A stretch of 64,000 bases of DNA, taken from positions 395,597,154-395,661,153 of the forward strand of contig JARDYH010000001.1 of assembly GCA_029215795.1 (NCBI GenBank), written 5' to 3'. Position numbers and translations under genes: made by a program. The first letter of the stretch is position 1. The number at the start of each line of letters is the position of its first letter. Shown one piece after another: positions 1-9,290 of the stretch. The notes below the pieces were generated by a model, which saw only the letters and a program-made list of their open reading frames with translations, did not search any database and had not been told where the DNA came from. The stretch is from Anniella stebbinsi (taxonomy: Eukaryota; Chordata; Lepidosauria; Squamata; Anniellidae).

Positions 1-204
1 AGAGGTGAAAGGCCAACAACATTTTTTGGAGATTGATGTCCATCTCACCCTCATTAGATCAGAAATCCTGACATAGGCCCATCTCAATCAAGCTTGGATG
101 AAACTTGCCAGGGTCTCCAGAATATATTCCCGTCACTCACCATCGATAGGCTAAGGGGTGTTGAACCTCTTTCAGCCTGAGGGACAAAATCCATTTTGGA
201 GACA

Positions 205-300
205 TTCTTGGGAGTCCAAGTCCCACCATGACTCACCTATGGCTATGCTGGCTAGGGTTGATGGGAGTTGTAGGCCCAAACATCTGAAGGACTAGAAGTT
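205..300. repeat. Palindromic dispersed element (family A), diverged copy
   Basis: A segment with the family signature ATGGGAGTTGTAG near 260-273 preceded by an imperfect inverted partner (AGTCCAAGTCCCACCATGA). Other copies lie at about 355, 20,235, 22,925, 30,365, 34,620, 39,705, 46,490, 56,240, 58,955 and 59,200. The class is inferred to be a short non-autonomous fold-back repeat. Confidence 0.5.
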
Positions 301-354
301 TCCCAGCTCTGCTCTATAGCTTTCTCTTTAATTCCTGGGAGTTACAATGTACTT

Positions 355-488
355 CAGCCTTCCCAAACCTGCTATATCCTCCAGATGTGTTGGACTACAA
401 TACCCATACTTCTCAATCAGCATGGCCATTGGCTGGGAATTATGGGAGTTGCAGTCCAACACATCTGGAAGGACCAGCTTGGGGAAGG
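355..488. repeat. Palindromic dispersed element (family A), well-formed copy
   Basis: The left arm at 381-407 and right arm at 442-468 pair at 24 of 27 positions by eye, around a spacer of about 34 bases. The arms carry TTGGACTACAA and its complement. The arm core ACTACAAYTCCCA resembles the ZNF143/SBF-type motif. No coding potential beyond chance frames is seen. Confidence 0.7.
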
Positions 489-639
489 TTGATGTATTGT
501 ACCTCCAGTGCTGATTCTGTGCCTAACACACACCCCACATCTCCTAAGACAGCCTTTTCCAACTTGGTGTCCTCATACTGGCTTTAGAAGATTGGACTTC
601 TACTTTAACAAAACATCTGGAGAGCACCTGATGCAAGCT

Positions 640-930
640 CTACTCAGTTCTAAGCCCTACACCATGGGCCCCTTACCTTGTTGGGCCAGTGGGCACATAT
701 GGAATTTTGAGGGAGTGTTATGGGTGCTCTCACAAAATTGATGCCATGGGAGGACAGGCTTTCCATTCATAAAATGGCTGCCATGGTGAGCATAGCTGGT
801 CACAAAACATTGTCCAGAAGGCAAACTGGTGAGATTAAAGGACAAGCACTTAAGCACAACACAGAGGTGGGGGTCTGAGCTCCAAAACACAAAACCACCA
901 TCTTGAACACAAATCAAGATGCCGTTAGAG
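640..930. repeat. Dispersed repeat (family F), copy 1 of 3
   Basis: About 270 bases that recur at 48,455-48,690 and 57,850-58,130. Shared landmarks in order are CAGTGGGCACAT, GGAATTTTGA, GTGCTCTCACAAAAT, AATGGCTGCCATGG, CCAGAAGGCAA, TGGTGAGA and GAGCTCCAAAACACAAAA. I do not recognise the class. The minus-strand open frame here is a by-product of the repeat. Confidence 0.65.
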
Positions 931-1695
931 GGCATCAGCTCAGTTTCTAGCATACCATCTTCCCCGTTTTTTAAAAATTAAAAACTGTCTTAAAAATAAA
1001 ATAAACTATGTATCAGGAGGGACAGGGAATGCACAGAGATGTTTGCAGGCATACTGATACTCACGGACACCCATGTTGGATACCCCAGTCCTACCCCATA
1101 GCCTGGATGCAATATCTGTAGCTCCTATTCTGCTGGCTTCCAGTGAGCTCCTCTTATAATTCTACCCCAATTAAATTAAAACCATCTCATCTCTTATGGA
1201 CCAGGGTTTTGGAGTCTGGACAGTGTTGCTTCCCTAAACTCCATCACTGAGGTGCCTGTAGGGAGGGCAGGAGAAACAGCAGTCAAGGGTAGAAAGAGGG
1301 AGTTAGGAAAACAGGCTGCAGAACAGCTCTGCTGCAGCCGCACCCCCCCCCCCCGTGCCCCCCAAGACACTCCTGTGTTTGATGCACCAAGAGGCTCCCA
1401 TTTGACTTGGCGGATCCAAGAGGCTTAGGGAGGCTCTTTGATACAAATGTCAAATTTACATAAACTGACACAAATGGGATGTAAAAATGCACCAGATTAT
1501 CAGGACCCCAGGGTTTACATGGCAGCTGGGCACGTGACTGGAATGCGAAAAAGAGGGCTCCTATGCAGCAAAGGCAGAACTGGGGAGGGAAGAACGGAGG
1601 GGGTGGTTGTCTGGCAGATAAGTTGCAATGCATCCTTGTCTTGATTGGATGATGGGCAGGCTGGCTCCATGTTTTTGAGGGCCCTGGGGTAAGAT
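930..1695. other. Unassigned intronic sequence
   Basis: No exon, RNA gene or recognised repeat is seen. The stretch contains a poly-C run near 1,343-1,355 and ordinary mixed-composition DNA. The short open frames on both strands show no splice context or family match. Confidence 0.4.
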
Positions 1696-2150
1696 ATTTA
1701 TTGATTTTATTTATTCAAAACATTTTCTAGCTGCCTTTCAGGGCAGAAGCTCTCCCAAGGTGGCTTACAGCCATATCTAAAACAGTTATGCACATTCAAA
1801 GCAATAAAAACATCGAAAGTAAAATATCAATTTAAACAAGAAAAGCTAACATTAAAAACTAGTAACAAAACAGCAAGTAATAAAACAGCAAGGGCAACAG
1901 CAGCAAAACAGTATTCCATTCTGAGAAGGCCATAGTAAAATGTAACATTTTTAAGGCCTTCTTAAAAGCCTGTAAGGATGGTGCATGGCAGAGCGTCGGT
2001 GGGAGTTTGTCCCACAGGTGTGGGGCCACTGCTGAGAAGGCCCTGTCCCATGTAGAGATCCACCTGATATCTCTCACTGGTGGGCAGGTGAGAAGGGCCT
2101 CTCTTTTTGATCTTAAAGTGCGGGCAGGATACCCTCAATGGGCCTCCCTC
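1695..2150 (-). repeat. LINE 3' fragment (end of ORF2 and tail), minus strand
   Basis: The minus strand reads a short frame around 1,900-2,080 containing RAFSAVAPHLWDKLPPTL followed by APSLQAFKKALK. This is the typical C-terminal tail of vertebrate non-LTR reverse-transcriptase proteins (pattern: RAFS..AP.LWN.LP..L..APSL..FK..LK). The tail toward 1,700 includes the usual AGCTGCCTT / AAGGTGGCTTACA wording and an A/T-rich end. It is a truncated 5' copy and cannot encode a working element. Confidence 0.65.
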
Positions 2151-2465
2151 CCGTGAGTCTATTGTCTCACTGCTATTGTCAATAGCAGTTATTGCTTCCT
2201 CCTCATCTAGTTGCTATTGCTCCCCAATTGTCACCAGCTGCTATTGCACATCATCCTCTTTCTCATCATTGTTACCACTTGCTTGCTTGGCAGGCAGAGA
2301 ACCAGTGAACAGGCAGGCAAGGGCATCTACCCTTCCTCTTCTTTCTCACCAGCTCCATAGTCTGGGCCAGAGCAAGAGGCCAGGGGCCAAGTTATCTGAA
2401 GGAACGCCTCCTCCCATATGTACCTGCCCAGACCCTAAGATCATCCTCAGGGGTCCTCCTCCGTG
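2150..2465. repeat. Dispersed repeat (family G), piece
   Basis: Contains CACTTGCTTGCTTGGCAGGC, a 'gaaccagtgaacaggcaggc' stretch, and 'agcaagaggccagg'. Similar wording recurs at 29,830-30,110, 31,095-31,300 and, in reverse, 42,640-42,910. A related piece sits at 2,827-2,985 after the LINE tail. The class is not known to me. Confidence 0.5.
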
Positions 2466-2469
2466 AGCC

Positions 2470-2782
2470 CCTGCCAAAGGAAGCGAGGCAGGTGGCTACC
2501 CAGAGGAGGGCCTTCTCTGCTGTAGCACCCTGGCTGTGGAGTGAGCTCCCTAGAGAGGTTCGCCTGGCGCCTACATTATACTGTTTTCAATGCCAAGTGA
2601 AGATCGTTTTATCTTCCCAGTATTTTAACACTTTGCCATCTTAGTCTTGTAACTTTGCTGCTTGAAATCTGTATTCTAAATGCTTGGGTTTATTCTGGTT
2701 GTTTCATACCTTGAATTGTACTTGATTGCTTTAATTTTTGTGAACTTCCCAGACAGTTTCGGCTATTGGACGGTACACAATG
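2470..2782 (+). repeat. LINE 3' fragment, plus strand
   Basis: The plus strand near 2,500-2,640 reads RAFSAVAPWLWSELPREV then RLAPTLYCFQ, the same C-terminal LINE signature as at 1.9-2.08 kb but in the opposite orientation. A 3' tail follows with TTTAATTTTTGTGAAC, 'cccagacagtttcggctattgg' and a terminal (CAAT)n. It is 5'-truncated and has no intact reverse transcriptase. Confidence 0.65.

Positions 2783-2826
<44 letters not shown>
2783..2826. repeat. (CAAT)11 microsatellite
   Basis: Eleven tandem CAAT units form the tail of the preceding plus-strand LINE fragment. Tail-derived expansion is the likely origin. Confidence 0.9.
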
Positions 2827-3296
2827 GGCAGGTGAATGAGCAGGTGGCAATGAAGAGGAGGAGGAGGAGGAGCAGCAACAACTCCAGGGAGCTCTTCTCA
2901 GTTGTCCCTTGCTGGGGTGTGGGTCCATGGAAGGAGCCCCTGGCTATGGGTGGCTATTCACTGTTTGGTGAATTGATTTTAATTGGCAATCTCATTTTTT
3001 AATGGATTTTATTGAAACATGTTATTATGCATGTGTTTTTAAAAATTGTATCCAACTTGTCTGTCTTTTTATCTTGTACGCAGCCTTCAAGGGTTCCACC
3101 AGTAAAGGCAGCCCAGCAATAATTGTAGCTAGATAGGTGGAGAAAGGCAGCCATGGGTTGCAGAGTTGACTTGATGCTGAAGCGAGGTCAGGACCCTGGA
3201 TAGGGGCAGAAACACCAGTTCATAGTCCTAGGGCTAGATTTTAGGACTACTGGCAGTTACCCAGAGTTGAGACGGAGGGTTAAATCCAACATGAAT

Positions 3297-3388
3297 CCTA
3301 CTTAGAGTAGATCCATTAAAATGAATGGGACAAGTTAGCCATAACTTACTTCAGTCTCATTTATTTCAATGGATTTTCTCTAAGTAGG
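3297..3388. repeat. Short palindromic element (TAAGTAGG-type)
   Basis: The outer arms at 3,297-3,331 and 3,354-3,388 are inverted copies differing at only a few positions. Both contain the sequence CTTAGAG..GATCCATT or its complement and end in TAAGTAGG. Related wording ('actyagaagtaagtccca', 'caatcctatgcatg') recurs near 21,236, 23,030, 33,670 and 59,110. It is inferred to be a small fold-back repeat. Confidence 0.55.
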
Positions 3389-3630
3389 ACTTGTGCCGGG
3401 CCTGGATTTAAAACCCCATCTCACCTGAATGGCATCACGTTTAAAGAGGAAACACCAGATCTGTGTGTACTATCATGCTGAAGGGGAAAGGCACAACTTT
3501 CCTTTTTGGATATTTCAGCCGGTCCAAGCTGGTGTAAAGATATGCCAAAATGGGTCTTATGTTGCAAACTGGCAAAGAAGTAGGTTCTGGATCTGAAAAG
3601 GTTGAAGGTTATTGACCTAGATCAATTCGC

Positions 3631-4056
3631 ATGCTGCCAATAAAAATCACACGGAGGGGGAAATGGTGCTTGTCACAGAATGAGGCAATGCAGGAAGGGG
3701 CATTTAAGGTGCTGACACTCAGGGCTAGTAAAAATCAGATCAAGCATGTCATGAATATCAGACAGCCGTTGACCCTGTTTGCCTTCCATCGGAAGGAAGT
3801 CTCAGCTCCCTTCAGCTACGATCTGCCACAACAGAGGCTCTGGAAACTGCGAACTCCCCCAAGAGTAAAGGCACGAATGGTCTTGTGGTCCCAAGGAGAT
3901 GTTTACTGGCTGGGATCAAAGGGAGGGTTGCAGCCAGAGAAAACTTTGGTCCAATCTGATCGATTGTGCAATCTGCATAACGTAGAACACATTTATGGAG
4001 TTGCTTTAAATGGATATTATATTTATAATCTGTTTTATGCTTCTTATGCTTTTTAA
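3631..4056 (+). other. Unrecognised open frame (about 140 codons), doubtful
   Basis: This is the longest open frame in the left third that is not low complexity. It begins with ATG-less context (TTG/CTG-type start) and includes the segment KNQIKHVMNIRQPLTLFAF and a basic C-terminal half. I recognise no domain. Its last third runs into the LINE tail starting near 4,000, so the stop lies in a repeat. No splice sites clearly bound it. It may be unique intronic sequence open by chance, or decayed LINE or viral-like sequence. It is recorded so that it can be checked, not claimed as a gene. Confidence 0.15.
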
Positions 4057-4145
4057 ATTGTGTATATCGGTTTTTTAATGTTCAATGTTTTTAATTTTTG
4101 TAAACTGCCCAGAGAGCTTCAGCTATGGGACAGTATATAAATGCA

Positions 4146-4187
<42 letters not shown>
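4000..4187 (+). repeat. LINE 3' tail with (AAT)n end, plus strand
   Basis: Contains TTTTTAATTTTTGTAAAC, 'tgcccagagagcttcagctatggga' and 'cagtatataaatg', then (AAT)14 at 4,146-4,187. The same tail occurs at 28,975-29,128 and, on the minus strand, at 57,385-57,610. Confidence 0.75.
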
Positions 4188-4188
<1 letters not shown>

Positions 4189-4240
4189 GCAAAAAACAAA
4201 ACAAACAAACAAAAGAAACCCCGAGAGCTACTTTGAAAGC
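4188..4240. repeat. 53-bp unit, first copy of an exact direct duplication
   Basis: The 53 bases from GGCAAAAAACAAAACAAACA to ACTTTGAAAGC are repeated without a mismatch at 4,950-5,002. In both places the unit is preceded by an (AAT)n run. The spacing is 762 bases. Confidence 0.9.
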
Positions 4241-4419
4241 ATCCAGTGCTGCTCTGCCTTATGCTAGAGATGGTTTATTTCAGGCTAAAGATTGTGCAAA
4301 GATGTTCACAACAGCTTCTCTCCTCTCCCCACTTGAATTACTATTTTTGATTCCTTTGTGAATACTGTGGGGTTTAAGCTAATAAATGAAACCAAACACG
4401 ACCACGTAAGTTTGCATAG

Positions 4420-4630
4420 GAATGTAGAAAGTTGCCTTAAACCAAGTTATACTATGATCCGTCCAGCCTAGTACTGTCTCCTCTGACTGACCGGGGGTCC
4501 CCAGGGTTTCTCGCAGGGAGAGTTCCCATTACCCCATCACCTGATCCTTTGACCTGGAGGTGACAGGGATTGATGCTGTGACCTTCCCCATACCAAGCAT
4601 GTGCATTGCTGCTGAGTGATGGCCCTTAGG
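4420..4630 (-). repeat. tRNA-headed SINE, minus strand, diverged
   Basis: Read on the minus strand it starts with a tRNA-like head at 4,575-4,630 and continues through the body landmarks seen in the better copies at 52,455 and 61,010 (the 'gatggaccaagg' region appears here as TGATCCGTCCAGCC). It is diverged. It is not a functional tRNA gene. Confidence 0.5.
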
Positions 4631-4726
4631 GGACCCATTTGGGCACCAGTAGCTTTGTTACAGGTGTTTTAGCTCAGCATGGGGGGCCCCTTTCTCTCCG
4701 CCCACTCCTTTGCCACATTTGCTCCA

Positions 4727-4910
4727 TGTCATTCCGCAATGGTGTCATTCCGCAAACTGAAATAGTACTAGTAATGCTCCGCCAAAACTTTCCATTGCAC
4801 AGGCTTCTCCTCTTGCACATAGTTCAGAACGTAGTTTCCTCTAGTGCAACGTCATGAGCACTAATGGAATGACACAATTGGATATATATAACCAGAATGA
4901 AATTCTCATC
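4727..4910. mobile_element. 184-bp MITE-like element, copy 1
   Basis: This copy matches 8,612-8,795 at 183 of 184 positions (the single difference is T versus A within TTTCC(T/A)CTAG). The left end has TGTCATTCCGCAATGG followed by a second TGTCATTCCGCA. The right part has the inverted GGAATGACA, so a terminal inverted repeat of about 9-10 bp is present, followed by a 26-bp shared extension. There is no coding capacity. The near-identity implies very recent movement, duplication or gene conversion. Confidence 0.7.
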
Positions 4911-4950
<40 letters not shown>

Positions 4951-5002
4951 GCAAAAAACAAAACAAACAAACAAAAGAAACCCCGAGAGCTACTTTGAAA
5001 GC
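4911..5002. repeat. (AAT)13 plus 53-bp unit, second copy
   Basis: (AAT)n at 4,911-4,949 is joined directly to the end of the 184-bp element. The 53-bp unit at 4,950-5,002 follows and is identical to 4,188-4,240. Confidence 0.85.
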
Positions 5003-5054
5003 TCCATGGGGCACCCACCTGAGAATCACCAAAGAAGAGGACCAGAGAGGATGC

Positions 5055-5340
5055 TGATTTGCATAGCATTTGCATAGTTTAGGCATAGCATTTATACGGA
5101 TAGGTGTAAATTTAGAAATGCTTATTTCAGTAGAAATACGGTATGTCTCAGCATAGTGTGGGAGGCTGTGAGCAGGTGACCTGTGTGCCTTGCTTGGTCC
5201 AGGTTTCAATAATGGGTGGCCCAGCTCTTCCATCTCATGGTTCGTCATCTTTGCACTAGACAGTCATTCAAACAGAGGATGTCCTCGAAATAGAGGACAG
5301 CCCTTCAAATAGAGGACTGTAAAAGAGACCCTTGGCCATC
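5055..5340. repeat. Dispersed repeat (family H), copy
   Basis: Contains 'gtgtaaatttagaaatgctta', 'catagtgtgggaggctgtgagcag' and 'ttcaaatagaggactgtaaa'. Equivalent wording ('gcaaatttagaaata', 'tcaaacagaggactgtcc') is found at 16,745-17,010 and, in other orders, at 54,536-55,320. The class is unknown. Confidence 0.5.
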
Positions 5341-5419
5341 CTATTACTTCATCCTATTCTGATTGGCAGTGCAGCATATCAAGTGGTAGTTTTCTCTCAG
5401 ATCGGGATCTCAGAAGAAG

Positions 5420-6690
5420 ATGGAAGAGGAGGAGGAGGAGGAGGAGGAGGAGGAGGAGGAGGAGGAGGGGGAAAGGGATCCAGAACAAGGAGGAGGAGGA
5501 GGAGGGGATCCAGAAGGAGGAGGAGGAGGAGGGAGAAAGGGATCAAGAAGGAGGAGGAGGAGGAGGAGGAGGAGGGAGAAAGGGATCCAGAAGGAGGAGG
5601 AGGAGAAGAAGAAGGGAGAAAGGGATCCAGAAGGAGGAGGAGGAGGAGGAGGAGAAGGAGGAGAAGGAGGAGAAGAAGAAGAGGGGGATGAAGAAGGAGG
5701 AGGAGGAGGAGGAGGAGGAGGAGGGGATCCAGGAGGAGGAGGAGGAGGAGGAGGGAGAAAGGGATCTAGAAGAAGGAGGAGGAGGGGATCCAGAAGAAGG
5801 AGGAGGGAATCCAGAATGAGGAGAAGGGGAAGGGGAAGAAGAAGATTCAGAAGGAGGAGGAGGAGGAGGAGGAGACAGAAGGGGATCCAGAAGGAGGAGG
5901 AGGAGGAAGAGGAGGAGGAGGAGGGAGAAAGGGATCTAGAAGGAGAAGGAGGAGGGGATCCAGAAGAAGGAGAAGGAGGAGGGGATCCAGAACGAGGAGA
6001 AGGAGAAGATCTAGGAGGAGGAGGAGGAGGAAGAGGAGGAAGAGGAGGAAGAGGAGGAGGAGGGGATGGAGGAGGAGGAGGAGGAGGAGGAGGAGGAGAA
6101 AGGGATCCAGAAGGAGGAGGAGGAGGAGGAGGAGAAGGAGGAGAAGAAGAAGAAGAAGAAGAAGAAGAAGAAGAAGAAGAGGGGGATGAAGAAGGAGGAG
6201 GAGGAGGAAGGGATCCAGAAGAAGAAGGAGGGAATCCAGAATGAGGAGAAGGGGAAGAAGTAGATCTAGAAGGAGGAGGAGGAGGAGGAGGAGGAGGAGG
6301 AGGCAGAAGGGGATCCAGAAGGAGGAGGAGGAGGAGGAAGAGGAGGAGGAGGGAGAAAGGGATCTAGAAGGAGAAGGAGGAGGGGATCAAGAAGAAGGAG
6401 GAGGGGATCCAGAACGAGGAGAAGGAGGAGAAGAAGATCCAGGAGGAGGAGGAGGAGGAGGAGGAGGAGAAGGGAATGGAGGAGGAGGAGGCAGAAGGGG
6501 ATCCAGAAGGAGGAGAAGGAGGAAGAGGAGGAGGAGGGAGAAAGGGATCTAGGAGGAGAAGGGAGAAAGGGATCCAGAAGGAGGAGGAGGAGGAGGAGGA
6601 GGTAGAAGGGGATCCAGAAGGAGGAGGAGGAGGAGGAGGAGGGGATCCAGAAAGAGGAGGAGAAGAGGAGAAGAGGAGGAGGAGGAGCCT
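5420..6690. repeat. GGA/GAA satellite-like array with higher-order structure (about 1.27 kb)
   Basis: The plus strand is almost wholly purine: (GGA)n and (GAA)n blocks are punctuated by GGGATCCAGAAGG or GGGATCTAGAAGG boxes. A higher-order period of about 425-428 bases is visible: CCAGAATGAGGAG recurs at 5,811 and 6,236, and GGGATCTAGAAGGAGAAGG at 5,931 and 6,359. An internal (GAA)n expansion near 6,142-6,180 lengthens one copy. Long open frames here encode only E/G/R runs and are artefacts. In the CELF6 transcript sense the array is a long CCU/UUC pyrimidine tract. Assembly length may be unreliable. Confidence 0.95.
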
Positions 6691-6699
6691 GATCAGGGG

Positions 6700-6960
6700 G
6701 AGGCAGGGATCTCCAGACTCACATTTCCTTGTGAGGTCACCGGGCGCCCCTTGCCTCCTTTTAATTACTGCTCCAGTGCAGCATCCTTTAAAACAGCCAT
6801 TAAGGGAAGATCTGCACGCTTGCGTGGGGGGGATTTATGGGCCCCGCGATTTACTTAGCCAACCAGCAGCACTATTGATTTTTATTTAGGAGAATAATTA
6901 AATATTTATTTTCACTTTGTTAAGCTCGGGAGGTCGAAGCCCACAGAAAGCAGAACAGTG
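6700..6960. other. Low-repeat island with AT-rich homeodomain-like motifs
   Basis: Unique-looking DNA follows the GGA array: TTTTAATTACTGCTCC, 'aaacagccattaaggg', 'tatttaggagaataattaaatattt'. It has no open frame with splice context. The texture resembles conserved non-coding elements, but conservation cannot be judged from one sequence. Confidence 0.3.
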
Positions 6961-7227
6961 AACAAGGAAGCGGAGATCAATCATTTGCGGCTTTGGGGAT
7001 GCTTGGCCACGTCCAGACGTCACGGAGCAGGCAGGGGCTGGCTGTGCTTTGGGCATGACCCCTTCCTTCTTGGTTCTTCTTCCATGGGAATGTAAGCAAC
7101 TGACCACAGGGAATGGGGTATCTGGAGCAGCCTGGATCAGATAAATATCTGAATCGAGTTCCTAATGAAAATTCCAGACTACTGGTTACAGGGTACCCTA
7201 CTTTGTGAAGGGATGTACTACAGCTTT

Positions 7228-7690
7228 ATAAGGACATAGGAAGCTGCTTTATACTGAGTCAGACCCTTGATCCATCTAGCCCAGTATTGTCAACAGTAGG
7301 CCTGTTCAGAAGACACCTTAAACCCTATTGGTTAAGGCTTTTGGTTAAGCAGCAGGGTTTAAGGTGTTGTGTGCAATACGTTTTGCTAAACGCTACTCGT
7401 TCTCTAACTACAGTCAGACCGTCTGCAGCAGGGTTAGTGGCTCTAACCATGGCTTAAAGTGTTGTGTGCAGCAAGCATGGCTTATGGTCAGTGCTAACTC
7501 CAGAGAACCACAGTTTTGCTAACCACAGTGCCTGAAGTGTCGTCTGAACAGGCCCACTGACTGGCAGTGTCTTTCCAGGGTTTCAGGCAGGCTTTTTCCT
7601 AACCCTACCTGGAGAACTGGGGGATTGAACCTGGGACCTTCTGCGTGGTAAGCAGGAGCTCAACCACTGAGCCATGGCTCCTCCCTTCCT
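7228..7690 (-). repeat. tRNA-headed SINE, minus strand, split by a MITE
   Basis: The tail lies at 7,228-7,298 (GGAAGCTGCTTTATACTGAG, 'gatccatctagcccagtattgtc'). The body and tRNA-like head lie at 7,555-7,690 (ACTGGCAGTGTCTTTCCAGG and a head ending in GAGCCATGGCTCC). The two pieces read as one SINE if 7,299-7,554 is removed, which dates the MITE after the SINE. Confidence 0.75.
7299..7554. mobile_element. MITE with GGCCTGTTCAGA terminal inverted repeats
   Basis: The ends GGCCTGTTCAGAAGACAC and its inverted partner (GTGTCGTCTGAACAGGCC) match at 17 of 18 positions. The interior has further inverted AACC/GGTT-rich words. It is 256 bases long with no coding capacity. It sits inside a SINE. A related copy is at 34,229-34,441 and a weaker one near 8,285-8,400. 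Confidence 0.75.
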
Positions 7691-7855
7691 GGTCTACAAA
7701 ACCTTGAACTGTTATATAAAATGGGGCATAGTGATGGCAGCAAAGAGGGGGAGGTGGGACCATTCAGGGAATCCAGTCCAAGACCCAAGCAAAAGCTAGA
7801 ATCAGTGCTATGTGTTCAGCACTTGCTGTAATGTCCAAAGCTGCTACTCTTCCCC

Positions 7856-7856
7856 T

Positions 7857-7909
<53 letters not shown>
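7856..7909. repeat. (AC)n(AG)n compound microsatellite
   Basis: A short AC run continues into about 22 AG units. Confidence 0.95.
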
Positions 7910-8159
7910 ATTTACTGCTAAGGAGATCATGCCAACTTCTCATGGCTGGATAATCTGGTTTTCTCCCTAAACTCCAAGCCACTGCAGGCTAAAAAGTAGC
8001 TTCAAATGACAACATTCTGGGCTGCGCCACTTCAGACTTCAGATGGGGGGATCATGTTTCTAAATGCTCGCCAATGTCTAAAATGGATCAACCCACCACA
8101 ACTCCCTACAGTGATAGCAGGAGAAGCATATGCTGTCCTCCCTCATGTGCTACATTGAG

Positions 8160-8285
8160 TAGAGGAGCAGTGGCTCAGTGGTAGAGCATCTGCTTTGTAT
8201 GCAGAAGGCCCCAGGTTCAATCTCCGGCATCTCCAGGTAGGGCAAGGAAAGAACCCTGTATGAAACCCTGAAGAGCTGGTCTGGG
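8160..8285 (+). repeat. tRNA-headed SINE, plus strand, 5' part
   Basis: The head shows AGTGGCTCAGTGGTAGAGCA and the B-box-like GGTTCAATCTC, followed by 'catctccaggtagggcaagga'. This is a SINE body, not a tRNA gene: there is no matching acceptor stem. It ends where the next MITE-like segment begins. Confidence 0.75.
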
Positions 8286-8400
8286 GCTGTTCATACCACA
8301 TGTTAACCCACACTCAGTAGTCGAATGTGGGTTTTTGTTGAATCTTGGGTTGTTTGTTGAACTGTGGGGTTAGGATGTTGTCTGAACCCAGGCATTGTTA
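8285..8400. mobile_element. Diverged MITE of the CTGTTCAGA family
   Basis: Starts with GGGGCTGTTCATACCACATG and ends near TGTTGTCTGAACCCAGG, which pair imperfectly as inverted ends in the same way as 7,299-7,554. Confidence 0.4.
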
Positions 8401-8611
8401 ACCATGCAGTGTCACTTATTTTTCTCAAACAAGCTAGCTTGAGAACCCATGGTTTGTTGTTCAGTTGTTCAAAGTGGTTAACAAGCCACCCCACATGGTC
8501 AACAAGCCACCCTGTGGATTTCTCCCATATTAGATTTTCAGTTTCAAATTTCAAGTTCTTTTTGTCCTGTTTATGAACAAAATTGGCAAATTTGGGGGCA
8601 GTACACAATGG

Positions 8612-8795
8612 TGTCATTCCGCAATGGTGTCATTCCGCAAACTGAAATAGTACTAGTAATGCTCCGCCAAAACTTTCCATTGCACAGGCTTCTCCTCTTG
8701 CACATAGTTCAGAACGTAGTTTCCACTAGTGCAACGTCATGAGCACTAATGGAATGACACAATTGGATATATATAACCAGAATGAAATTCTCATC
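8612..8795. mobile_element. 184-bp MITE-like element, copy 2
   Basis: Differs from 4,727-4,910 at one base. The flanks differ (GTACACAATGG on the left, CATCCCTAGTA on the right) and no clear target-site duplication is visible. The two copies bracket the GGA array. Confidence 0.7.
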
Positions 8796-8994
8796 CATCC
8801 CTAGTACTTCTCTAATACTAATCTAATACTAATTCTAATGCTAATCATTCTGGTTTCCCTTCCATCTTTATTCTTGCAGTTCTTACAATTGTGCATATTC
8901 TTTTCTTTACAGTCCAAGCTGTTGAAAGGCAGATTCCTGAAGAAAGACCAGAGCTGTGGTACAGAGATATCTTTGTACATTTTGTTCTCCCTAG

Positions 8995-9290
8995 AGATGT
9001 TGGAGAAATGGAATCAAATGAGTTCAGGTTTTTATCAATCCGATTCCACAGCAGACCAGCTTTTCCCCTGTTGGGAAAAGTCCACAGACTTGTGGACCAT
9101 TTTCCTAACCTTTGGGAGTTTTGTGCAAATCAGCCAAAAATGTGCGTTCCCTCCCACCATAAGCTAAAGCGTGAAAATGTGCATTTGAGGAGAATCTCCG
9201 CATGTGCAAATTTGCACAAATTCACATTTCTGCAATTTTGGAAACTGAAAAAACAAAACCTGATTCAGTTGATGGATGGATGATAGAACA
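8995..9290 (+). repeat. Dispersed repeat (family J), copy 1 of 3
   Basis: Shares AATCAAATGAGTTCAG, 'tttctat(a)aatcc', 'gaccagcttttcc', 'cttgtggaccatttt' and 'gcaaatttgcacaaattc' wording with 38,650-39,010 and 57,140-57,370. The plus-strand open frame spanning 8,891-9,283 (upstream portion 8,891-8,995 not seen elsewhere) is probably repeat-derived. No protein family is recognised. Confidence 0.5.

Noticed and set aside
4146..4187. Polyasparagine protein frames (runs of N)
   Set aside because: Translations of (AAT)n microsatellites.
5332..6889. Long plus-strand open frames rich in E, G and R
   Set aside because: They are direct translations of the GGA/GAA array in each frame. There is no initiation context and all three frames are open together.
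8891..9283. Possible gene with PEERPELWYRDIFVHFVLP segment
   Set aside because: Most of the frame overlaps family J, present in three copies in the window. No known domain.
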